Source: an uncultured Candidatus Melainabacteria bacterium
GTDB taxonomy: Bacteria > Cyanobacteriota > Vampirovibrionia > Gastranaerophilales > Gastranaerophilaceae
DNA: 7,955 nt
Assembly: GCA_934675225.1 (NCBI GenBank)
Contig: CAKUQA010000042.1
Span: forward strand, 1-7,955
Direction of reading: 5' to 3'
Shown here: piece after piece, positions 1-5,300 of the stretch
Position numbering within the stretch: position 1 is the first letter of the stretch
How the letters are laid out: each line of letters opens with the position of its first letter
Program-made: the position numbers and the translations under genes
The notes under the pieces: model-generated
Told to the model about the DNA's origin: nothing
Database searches by the model: none
The model's input: only the letters and a program-made list of their open reading frames with translations

Positions 1-66
1 CTTTGGGACAGAGATTTGGTTCGTCAATTTATTAATATTGCACCTTCATTATCAACCAGTGTATAG
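1..66 (+). CDS. C-terminal end of an unidentified protein (partial)
   Basis: The window opens inside an open frame that runs 21 codons to a TAG stop at 64-66. It ends in residues LWDRDLVRQF and then a serine/threonine-rich tail. The 5' part lies outside the window. The pattern 'W-D-x-x-L-V-x-x-F-I' resembles the last helix of HD-GYP-type phosphohydrolases, which often finish with a 'fDpelV..F' segment, but 21 residues are too few to assign a family. That it is coding is inferred from the sensible composition and from the stop being followed by an AT-rich gap and a well-placed new gene. No convincing terminator hairpin follows. Confidence 0.5.
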   Translation, partial: LWDRDLVRQFINIAPSLSTSV

Positions 67-170
67 TTTGTTAGCTTTTTTCTATATTTGAAGTTAACTT
101 TTTAATAATTCGTTACAAAATAGCAATTATTTAAAAAGTAAATACTTTATATATATAAGAGAGGATAACT

Positions 171-632
171 ATGGGCGACGTAAATCAGGTTCAAAATACT
201 GTAATGTCTGAAAGTGACTTTAATAAAAGTCCACTTAAGAATGTGATGTCATACAATGAATATTTTACTAATGCATTGAAAAGTCAATCTGCATTTACTT
301 TTGCAAAATTTGATCCTGCAAAGGCTTTTTATCAGGAGAGAATGGCGGCTTATAAAAAACATGAGGCACAGTCCGAAGCTGCAATTGCAAATTATAAAGA
401 ACTTGAAGCTCAATATAAAGCTTTGCTTGGTCAACAAACTTCTATCAATACAAGTTTGATGGCAAAATATCAGGTTTCAAATAAAAATGATTTGCAAAAT
501 ACAATGAAGTTGAACAATTCATTGTTTGACCAAGGTGTTTATAATAAGGCTGCAAATTCTGCAAATGAAGCTTATACTGAATATATAGCAGCATTACAAA
601 CAGCGAATTACATAACACATAAGCTTGTTTAG
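171..632 (+). CDS. hypothetical protein, helix-rich with coiled-coil segment, 153 aa
   Basis: I do not recognise this protein. The ATG at 171 has a good Shine-Dalgarno (AGAGAGG at 158-164, six bases upstream), which supports the start. It has no signal peptide, membrane segment or cysteine, so it is probably cytosolic unless secreted by a signal-less route. Residues about 50-85 are rich in Ala, Glu, Lys and Gln with spaced Leu/Tyr (KELEAQYKALL), consistent with a coiled coil. A second helical stretch at about 122-150 is rich in Ala and Asn. The N-terminal 45 residues are polar and may be flexible. Size and helical character would suit a small structural, chaperone-like or secreted filament-type protein, but nothing identifies one. 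The downstream neighbour is rpsO, 112 bases away, with its own promoter-like sequence, so a shared function is not implied. Confidence is high that it is a gene, none for function. Confidence 0.85.
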   Translation: MGDVNQVQNTVMSESDFNKSPLKNVMSYNEYFTNALKSQSAFTFAKFDPAKAFYQERMAAYKKHEAQSEAAIANYKELEAQYKALLGQQTSINTSLMAKYQVSNKNDLQNTMKLNNSLFDQGVYNKAANSANEAYTEYIAALQTANYITHKLV

Positions 633-660
633 AAACCGTAACATATTTGTATTTTCATGC

Positions 661-689
661 TTGCAATTTTTCCTTTAATATATTATCAT
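661..689 (+). promoter_or_regulatory. candidate sigma-70-type promoter for rpsO
   Basis: TTGCAA (661-666) and TATCAT (684-689) are separated by 17 bases and match the -35 and -10 consensus at 4/6 and 5/6 positions. Transcription would start near 695-697 and leave a leader of about 50 bases. If this promoter is the main one, the upstream arm of the long inverted repeat described for the rpsO leader lies outside the transcript. AT-rich DNA gives many chance matches, so this is a candidate only. Confidence 0.4.
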
Positions 690-739
690 GCAACTTGTAG
701 AGTGCTTACGCCAATAATCACTCAACAAGTAAAGGAAAA
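668..739 (+). promoter_or_regulatory. self-complementary rpsO leader, possible S15 autoregulatory element
   Basis: Two nested inverted repeats surround the ribosome binding site of rpsO. The inner hairpin pairs 693-704 with 719-730, 11 of 12 positions matching (only A699/A724 fails), around a 14-base loop. The outer arms are 668-676 and 731-739, nine perfect pairs, and the 3' arm contains the whole Shine-Dalgarno AAAGGA (731-736). Folded together they would bury the ribosome binding site. S15 is known to repress its own translation by binding leader RNA in several bacteria, with structures that differ between lineages, so the position and layout suit such an element. The pairing is seen directly; the function is inferred. 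A promoter candidate at 661-689 would remove the outer arm from the RNA but leave most of the inner hairpin. Confidence 0.45.
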
Positions 740-744
740 TTAAA

Positions 745-1008
745 ATGAACTTAAAAAACAAGCAAGAAATAGTAAAAGCATACGGCAAGAACGAAAAAGA
801 CACTGGTTCTACAGCTGTTCAAGTTGCTATGATGAGCCAAAAAATCTCTGAACTTACTGAACACCTAAAATCTAACCAAAAAGATTTCGCTACAAAAAGA
901 GGTCTTTTGATGATGGTAGGTAAAAGAAAAAGATTACTTTCTTATTTGAAATCTCAAAACCTTGATGAATACAGAGAATTGATTAAGAAATTAGGTATCA
1001 GAGGTTAA
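745..1008 (+). CDS. rpsO: 30S ribosomal protein S15
   Basis: This is a primary 16S rRNA-binding protein of the small-subunit platform, in the cytosol, needed early in 30S assembly. At 87 residues it has the family's normal length. Recognisable segments are DTGS at 19-22 followed by VQVA, the H40-L-K helix, the rRNA-contact loop with D47, the basic run [10 protein letters not shown] at 59-68, and the C-terminal LGIRG. The loop reads [10 protein letters not shown], where the Escherichia coli protein has KDHHSRRGLL. From memory, the F-A form is also found in cyanobacteria, which supports the proposed lineage. The start ATG follows AAAGGA (731-736) at a spacing of eight. The leader is strongly self-complementary (668-739), which may reflect autoregulation. 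A terminator follows at 1033-1063. The pnp gene, a common neighbour elsewhere, is not here; hydF follows instead. Confidence 0.97.
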   Translation: MNLKNKQEIVKAYGKNEKDTGSTAVQVAMMSQKISELTEHLKSNQKDFATKRGLLMMVGKRKRLLSYLKSQNLDEYRELIKKLGIRG

Positions 1009-1032
1009 TTTTAAGCGAATTAAAATTCTATA

Positions 1033-1063
1033 CAAAGGGCTGTCTTATTTGGACAGCCTTTTG
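1033..1063 (+). terminator. intrinsic terminator after rpsO
   Basis: GGCTGTC (1038-1044) pairs perfectly with GACAGCC (1052-1058) around a seven-base loop. The stem is extended outward by a G-U pair and three A-T pairs, so the TTTT at 1059-1062 is both the stem base and a short U-tract. The U-tract is short and stops at a G, so some read-through into hydF is possible. That matters because hydF lacks an obvious promoter of its own. Confidence 0.8.
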
Positions 1064-1095
1064 TGCATTAATAGACAAGAAAGAGTAAATATATA

Positions 1096-2322
1096 ATGAA
1101 ATCATTAAAATCAATGCGTTTACATATTGGAGTGTTTGGCAGAACAAATGTCGGAAAATCTTCATTATTAAACAGAATAACCAATCAAGAAATTTCCATA
1201 GTTTCAGATATTGCAGGAACTACAACTGATGTTGTTGAAAAATCAATGGAATTGTTGCCTGTTGGACCTGTTACTTTTCTGGATACTGCAGGTTTGGATG
1301 ATAATACTGAGTTAGGAGAAAAACGCGTTGAAAAAACGATGAAAATTCTTAATCGTATTGATGTTGCCGTAATTGTTTGTGATTTTAACAAGATAGCAGT
1401 GGGACAATCTATTGATACAAATAATTTTCTTGGCGATTATGAAAAAGAATTAATAGAGAAATTAAACGAGTTAAAAATTCCTTATTTAGTTGTTGTGAAC
1501 AAATGTGATTTAGCTGCCGGACAGGATTGTGTAGCAACTATAGAGGATAATTCTAATATAATTTATACCTCTGCAAAAAATGATGAGAGATTAGTTTATA
1601 AATTTAAAGAGGCTTTAGTAAAACTTCTTCCGGAAGGTTTTGTAAATTCTCCAAAAATTGTTGGAGATTTAGTTCCACCAAAAAGTACTGTTGTTTTGGT
1701 AATTCCTATTGATAAAGAAGCTCCAAAGGGAAGAATTATTTTGCCGCAAGTGCAGACTTTGCGTGATTTGTTGGATAGTGAATGTTTGAGCTATGTTGTT
1801 AAAGAAAGCGAGCTTAAAGATGCATTAGAAAACTTGAAAACACCTCCGGCTCTTGTTGTTACTGATAGTCAGGCTTTTCGTCAAGTTGCGGAAATTGTTC
1901 CTGAAAATATTCCTTTGACATCTTTTTCAATCCTTTTTGCAAGGTTGAAAGGTGATTTGAAAGAGTTTGCAAAAGGTGCACAAGCGATTGATAATTTGAA
2001 AGACGGAGATATGGTTTTAATCCTTGAAAGCTGCACTCATCATGCTATAGAGGACGATATCGGAAGGGTTAAAATTCCAAACCTTTTACGTAAAAAAATA
2101 GGTAAAAATCTTGTGATACACAATTATGCAGGGCATGATTTCCCTGATTTAAAGGATTATAAATTGGTTATACATTGTGGAGCTTGTATGACAAATCGTC
2201 GTGAAGTTTTATCTAGAATATTGATAGCAAATCAAGCAGGTGTTCCGATTACAAATTATGGTATTACGATTTCTTATTGTTTAGGTATTTTGCCAAGAGC
2301 AATAAAAATATTTGAAAATTAG
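1096..2322 (+). CDS. hydF: [FeFe]-hydrogenase H-cluster maturation GTPase HydF
   Basis: HydF is the cytosolic scaffold on which the diiron subcluster of [FeFe]-hydrogenase is completed after HydE and HydG act, and from which it is passed to the apo-enzyme. The 408 residues match the family length. The N-terminal GTPase domain shows the P-loop GRTNVGKS (15-22), GTTTD (41-45), DTAG (63-66), NKCD (135-138) and SAK (159-161). A middle region from about 185 to 265 corresponds to the dimerisation domain. The C-terminal cluster-binding domain holds C313-T-H315 and, 44 residues later, H360-C361-x-x-C364, the known CxH...HCxxC motif. All expected ligands and nucleotide motifs are present, so it looks functional. 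The start has only a weak purine-rich Shine-Dalgarno (AAGAAAGAG, near 1077-1085). M7 is the only nearby alternative and has no better site. hydE, hydG and the hydrogenase are not in the window. Confidence 0.97.
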   Translation: MKSLKSMRLHIGVFGRTNVGKSSLLNRITNQEISIVSDIAGTTTDVVEKSMELLPVGPVTFLDTAGLDDNTELGEKRVEKTMKILNRIDVAVIVCDFNKIAVGQSIDTNNFLGDYEKELIEKLNELKIPYLVVVNKCDLAAGQDCVATIEDNSNIIYTSAKNDERLVYKFKEALVKLLPEGFVNSPKIVGDLVPPKSTVVLVIPIDKEAPKGRIILPQVQTLRDLLDSECLSYVVKESELKDALENLKTPPALVVTDSQAFRQVAEIVPENIPLTSFSILFARLKGDLKEFAKGAQAIDNLKDGDMVLILESCTHHAIEDDIGRVKIPNLLRKKIGKNLVIHNYAGHDFPDLKDYKLVIHCGACMTNRREVLSRILIANQAGVPITNYGITISYCLGILPRAIKIFEN

Positions 2323-2349
2323 AGATTTTAAGGAATTATCAAATTATAT

Positions 2350-2367
2350 AGAAAGCGTTGCTTTTTT
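2350..2367 (+). terminator. weak terminator-like hairpin after hydF
   Basis: AAAGC (2352-2356) and GCTTT (2360-2364) form a five-pair stem with a GTT loop. A G-U and an A-T pair can extend it, and runs of six, six and seven T's follow up to 2383. The stem is short, but the long T-rich tract would favour release. The same stretch overlaps the possible -35 of the next gene, so both roles are tentative. Confidence 0.4.
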
Positions 2368-2388
2368 CATTTTTTCTTTTTTTATAGT
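2358..2388 (+). promoter_or_regulatory. possible promoter region of the PPi-phosphofructokinase gene
   Basis: TATAGT (2383-2388) differs from the -10 consensus at one base. The best upstream partner, TTGCTT at 2358-2363, is poor (3/6) and sits 19 bases away, so only the -10 is persuasive. Transcription would start near 2395. The following leader holds the seven-base direct repeat TATTACT at 2393-2399 and 2408-2414 and the dyad AGTAA/TTACT at 2386-2399, which could be protein-binding sites. The Shine-Dalgarno of the gene is AAGGAAG at 2421-2427. Confidence 0.35.
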
Positions 2389-2433
2389 AAACTATTACTG
2401 TAAAAAGTATTACTAAATATAAGGAAGAAAAAT

Positions 2434-4116
2434 ATGGAAAAACTTTCACCTTTACAAATCGAAAGATTGAAGTATCAACCAAAACTTCCGGCTAGTCTTG
2501 CAGAAGGCATTAATAGCTTGGAATTGGCAGAAGGTTCTGCAACTCAATCAGTTAGAGATCAAGAACAAATTCAAGAATTATTCAAAAACACTTACGGCAA
2601 ACCTGTTGTAACTTTCAAACATTCAACAATGTCTAAAGAAGCAGGTGTTAGAAATGTCGGTGTTATCCTTTCAGGTGGTCAAGCTCCTGGTGGACACAAT
2701 GTAATTGCCGGTTTATATGATGCTTTGAAACAAGCAAATTCTTCTAATAAATTATATGGATTTTTGGGTGGCCCATCAGGTATTATTGATGGCAAATATG
2801 TAGAATTTGATGACAAATTTATTAACGCATACAGAAATACTGGCGGATTTGATATTATCGGCTCAGGTAGAACTAAACTTGAAACAGAAGAACAATTTGA
2901 AAAATCGCTTGCAGTATGCAAAAAATTGAATATTTCTGCTGTTGTAATTATTGGTGGAGATGATTCAAATACAAACGCAGCACTTTTGGCTGAATGGTTT
3001 GTTAAACATAATGCAGGAATTCAAGTTATTGGTTGCCCTAAAACAATTGATGGTGACTTGAAAAATGATCAAATTGAAATTTCTTTCGGTTTTGATACTG
3101 CTACAAAAACTTATGCTGAACTTATCGGAAATATTGAACGTGACGCAAATTCAGCTAAAAAATATTGGCATTTTGTAAAAATTATGGGTAGAAGTGCTTC
3201 TCATGTTGCTTTGGAAGCTGCTTTGCAAACTCAACCAAACATTACTTTAATTTCAGAAGAAGTTGAAGAAAAGAAAATGTCTCTTGAAAGCATAATTAAC
3301 TATATGTGTGACATTATTGTTAAACGTGCCGATATGGGTAAAAATTTTGGTATTGCTGTAATTCCGGAAGGTTTGATTGAATTCATTCCTGAAATGAAAT
3401 CTATGATTGCAAACTTGAACGATATTATGGCATCTTTGGAAAATGATACTGATTTTGTTAACGCAACTACAATTCGTGACAAATTTGATATTGTTGAAAA
3501 CAGACTTGATGAAAATAATGCAAAAGTTTATGCGTCACTTCCTGTTTTAATTAAAGGTCAATTATTGGCTGATCGTGACCCGCATGGTAATGTTCAAGTT
3601 TCAAAAATTGAAACTGAAAAGCTTTTAATTGAAATGATTTCTACCAGATTAGATGAGTTGAAATCTCAAGGTGAATTTATTGGCAAATTCAATGCTCAAT
3701 CTCACTTCTTTGGATATGAAGGCAGATGTGCATTCCCTTCAAACTTTGATGCGGATTATTGCTATTCATTAGGTTTTAATGCGTTTGCATTGATTAGCTT
3801 CGGTTTGACAGGTTATTTGTCATCAGTTAGAAACTTGACAGCTCCTGCTTCTGAATGGATTGCAGGCGGTATTCCTCTTACAATGATGATGAACATGGAA
3901 AAACGTCACGGTGAAATGAAACCTGTTATCCAAAAAGCACTTGTAAAACTTGATGGCCCTGTATTCAAGCAATTGGAAAAAAACAGAGAAGATTGGGCAT
4001 TAAATGATAGATATTTATTCCCTGGAGCAATCCAATACTTTGGCCCATCTTGTGTTTGTGATGTTACAACTTGTACTTTACAACTTGAAAGAGCTAAGCA
4101 ATTAGTTAATGCATAA
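2434..4116 (+). CDS. pfp: diphosphate--fructose-6-phosphate 1-phosphotransferase (PPi-dependent phosphofructokinase, long form)
   Basis: It catalyses the reversible phosphorylation of fructose 6-phosphate to fructose 1,6-bisphosphate with pyrophosphate in place of ATP, in cytosolic glycolysis/gluconeogenesis. The 560 residues fit the 'long' PPi-PFK clade known from plants, spirochaetes and chlamydiae, not the 320-residue ATP enzyme. Key segments are GGQAPGGHN (81-89) in the phosphate-donor site, GGDDSNT (174-180), PKTIDGD (202-208) with the catalytic base D206, MGRSASH (251-257) binding fructose 6-phosphate, and GYEGR (427-431). The second Asp in GGDDS (D177), where ATP enzymes have Gly, and Lys203 in the PKT motif are the usual markers of PPi use. 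The start has a strong Shine-Dalgarno (AAGGAAG, 2421-2427). A strong terminator follows. Choice of donor is inferred from these residues. Confidence 0.95.
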   Translation: MEKLSPLQIERLKYQPKLPASLAEGINSLELAEGSATQSVRDQEQIQELFKNTYGKPVVTFKHSTMSKEAGVRNVGVILSGGQAPGGHNVIAGLYDALKQANSSNKLYGFLGGPSGIIDGKYVEFDDKFINAYRNTGGFDIIGSGRTKLETEEQFEKSLAVCKKLNISAVVIIGGDDSNTNAALLAEWFVKHNAGIQVIGCPKTIDGDLKNDQIEISFGFDTATKTYAELIGNIERDANSAKKYWHFVKIMGRSASHVALEAALQTQPNITLISEEVEEKKMSLESIINYMCDIIVKRADMGKNFGIAVIPEGLIEFIPEMKSMIANLNDIMASLENDTDFVNATTIRDKFDIVENRLDENNAKVYASLPVLIKGQLLADRDPHGNVQVSKIETEKLLIEMISTRLDELKSQGEFIGKFNAQSHFFGYEGRCAFPSNFDADYCYSLGFNAFALISFGLTGYLSSVRNLTAPASEWIAGGIPLTMMMNMEKRHGEMKPVIQKALVKLDGPVFKQLEKNREDWALNDRYLFPGAIQYFGPSCVCDVTTCTLQLERAKQLVNA

Positions 4117-4129
4117 GATTAATTTATTT

Positions 4130-4168
4130 TTAAAAAGCGGATTAAGATTTTCTTAGTCCGCTTTTTAA
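4130..4168 (+). terminator. strong intrinsic terminator after the phosphofructokinase gene
   Basis: A near-continuous 18-pair stem joins 4130-4147 to 4151-4168, with one G-U pair (T4142/G4156) and a three-base T loop. The GC core is GCGG/CCGC (4137-4140 with 4158-4161). It is flanked by A5 on the left and T5 at 4162-4166 on the right. The flanks make it potentially active in both directions, but the nearest genes on both sides are on the plus strand. Confidence 0.92.
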
Positions 4169-4196
4169 GTTTTGGTGTATTATTAAATTTAAAAAC

Positions 4197-4225
4197 TTGA
4201 TTAATTTTTAATCTTTTATTATATT
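4197..4225 (+). promoter_or_regulatory. promoter with overlapping dyad, upstream of the 140-aa exported protein gene
   Basis: TTGATT (4197-4202) and TATATT (4220-4225) match the -35 and -10 at 4/6 and 5/6 positions with an ideal 17-base spacer. A perfect inverted repeat, GATTAA-TTT-TTAATC (4199-4213), overlaps the -35 and the spacer, where a repressor would block RNA polymerase. Transcription would begin near 4232 and give a leader of only about 15 bases. In that case the working Shine-Dalgarno is AGGA at 4239-4242, not AAGGA at 4231-4235. Confidence 0.5.
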
Positions 4226-4246
4226 AGTGTAAGGAATTAGGATTAT

Positions 4247-4669
4247 ATGGTATTAAAAAAGGGATTTACAAATATAATAATTTTAATTGTTATACTTACA
4301 AATTTTTTGGGAGTTGCTTTTGGTACAGATATAATTCCCCCTATGTGGACAGATTTTTGCCCTGCCGGTTTAGAAAATGCTGAATATAAAGAGATTAAAT
4401 GGTTTTTGCCGGATGGCTCAAAATCTACTCAGGAGATATATAATTATTGGGCAAACAGGCGTAAAGAGTTTCAAGCAACTTTAGTTAAGTGTGGTGCACT
4501 TAATTACATCGGACAAAGAGAGTGTTATGCTGAATTAAAGCGTAATCAACTTTTTTATAACGAGCAGTATAAACGAGGAATTTATCAGCAACAAATTACA
4601 CGCCAAGATTGGCGAGACAACCATGAAAAGGGGTCTAGTCCTGTCATGATTCATATTTTTAGAAAATAG
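4247..4669 (+). CDS. hypothetical exported protein with N-terminal signal sequence, 140 aa
   Basis: I do not recognise the family. The N-terminus is a classic Sec signal: K4-K5, then a hydrophobic stretch from about 10 to 25 (IIILIVILTNFLGVAF) and a plausible cleavage after G26 (A-F-G then TD). There is no lipobox cysteine. The mature part of about 114 residues has three cysteines (38, 82, 93), so at most one disulphide plus a free thiol, several Trp, and a basic Tyr/Gln/Arg-rich C-terminal half (about 85-125) with no membrane segment. It is likely periplasmic or surface-exposed. It has its own promoter candidate after a strong terminator, so it is probably monocistronic. It converges on an OmpH-like gene with one base between the two stop codons, and no terminator was seen between them. 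A possible link to envelope biogenesis is only a guess from that neighbour. Confidence 0.82.
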   Translation: MVLKKGFTNIIILIVILTNFLGVAFGTDIIPPMWTDFCPAGLENAEYKEIKWFLPDGSKSTQEIYNYWANRRKEFQATLVKCGALNYIGQRECYAELKRNQLFYNEQYKRGIYQQQITRQDWRDNHEKGSSPVMIHIFRK

Positions 4670-4670
4670 T

Positions 4671-5141
4671 TTATTGTATAATAGCTGAAACTTGTTCTGT
4701 TATATCGTCTCCTCCGAATAAAACAGTGTTTTTGGGTAAAACAATGTTGTAGTTCATAGAACGCGCTTTCTCTACAACCGCAGTTTTTATTTTACTGTCT
4801 ATTGCCTTAACTTTTGTGTTATATGAGGTGTCTAGGGCTAATTTTTGATTGTTGATTTCGTTTCTGTATTTTTCTTCCAATTGTGAAATTTTGGCTGGAT
4901 CTTTTTCTTTTGCAATCTCTGTTCTAGCTTTTTCTATTGTTGATTGCATTTTTTGAATTTGACTATCTTGTTCGGTTTTTAGTTTTTTTATGTCTGTTGA
5001 ATTTGCAACTACTTTTTGAATATCAACAGTTGCTATTTTATATTCTGATTGAGTCTTTGAAATTGCAATATTATTTACAGAATAGCCTGCAATAAAAGAT
5101 ATTACTATTGCGAGCGTTGATACTACAAGTTGTTTTTTCAT
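4671..5141 (-). CDS. OmpH/Skp family periplasmic protein
   Basis: Members of this family are periplasmic chaperones that hold unfolded outer-membrane proteins on the way to the BAM machine. The 156 residues match the precursor length of Skp-like proteins. The N-terminus is a signal or anchor: K2-K3, then a hydrophobic segment about 5-22 with no obvious Ala-x-Ala site, so it may stay membrane-anchored. The family's first strand is KIATVDIQKVV (35-45). A long charged coiled coil at about 48-120 is the 'tentacle'. The last part, NIVLPKNTVLFGGDDIT (132-148), is the typical C-terminal strand with 'G-G-x-D-I-T'. The Shine-Dalgarno AAAGGA (complement of 5147-5152) lies five bases before the ATG. The usual partners bamA and lpxD are absent. 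It runs divergently from pgk. Presence of this family argues for an outer membrane. The exact orthologue (skp) is not asserted. Confidence 0.88.
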   Translation of the reverse strand: MKKQLVVSTLAIVISFIAGYSVNNIAISKTQSEYKIATVDIQKVVANSTDIKKLKTEQDSQIQKMQSTIEKARTEIAKEKDPAKISQLEEKYRNEINNQKLALDTSYNTKVKAIDSKIKTAVVEKARSMNYNIVLPKNTVLFGGDDITEQVSAIIQ

Positions 5142-5208
5142 GGTAATCCTTTCTTCTTTTTTTTACAGTTAGATTATTATTTGTTAAATAAATTTTTTAA
5201 TTGGTTAC

Positions 5209-5237
5209 TTGGATTAATTTCATGTTTTTTGTATGAT
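5209..5237 (+). promoter_or_regulatory. candidate promoter for pgk
   Basis: TATGAT (5232-5237) matches the -10 consensus at five of six positions. TTGGAT (5209-5214) lies 17 bases upstream as a weak -35 (only TTG matches). Transcription would start near 5244 and leave a leader of roughly 57 bases containing the hairpin at 5257-5285. The region 5142-5208 must also hold the divergent ompH promoter. It is very AT-rich, and no single candidate stands out there. Confidence 0.4.
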
Positions 5238-5256
5238 ATTCTTGCGAATACATGAA

Positions 5257-5285
5257 TGAATTGAAAATTAAATTTGTTCAATTCA
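5257..5285 (+). promoter_or_regulatory. hairpin in the pgk 5' leader next to the ribosome binding site
   Basis: TGAATTGAA (5257-5265) is the exact reverse complement of TTCAATTCA (5277-5285). This gives a nine-pair stem with an 11-base A/T-rich loop that ends one base before the Shine-Dalgarno AAAGGAG (5287-5293). It leaves the ribosome binding site free, so it may protect the 5' end or keep the site open rather than block it. It could also be a DNA operator. The pairing is seen; the role is inferred. Confidence 0.4.
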
Positions 5286-5300
5286 CAAAGGAGAGAAAAT

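Noticed and set aside
91..103. Palindrome AAGTTAACTT followed by T's as a terminator for the first, partial gene
   Set aside because: A loop-free palindrome cannot form a stable hairpin without losing most pairs, and it has no GC core.
249..437. Minus-strand open frames opposite the 153-aa gene and opposite hydF (1185-1391)
   Set aside because: They are short, antisense to better-supported genes and have no start signals. The Phe/Ile/Cys-rich product of the first is what AT-rich antisense normally gives.
1092..1097. Perfect TATAAT just before and within the hydF start codon
   Set aside because: It overlaps the start codon, has no -35 partner at 16-18 bases, and would start transcription inside the gene. 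It is most likely chance in AT-rich DNA.
2679..2921. Minus-strand open frames inside the phosphofructokinase gene (also 3300-3482)
   Set aside because: Both overlap conserved enzyme sequence, lack ribosome binding sites and give low-complexity or unstructured products.
4620..4690. Search for a bidirectional terminator between the two convergent genes
   Set aside because: Only very short weak pairings (around GGGTCTAGTCC near 4631) were found, with no T-run in the right place.
5274..5300. In-frame TTG start that would lengthen phosphoglycerate kinase by nine residues
   Set aside because: The extension runs through the Shine-Dalgarno AAAGGAG of the ATG at 5301 and has no ribosome binding site of its own. 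The family N-terminus begins at the ATG.
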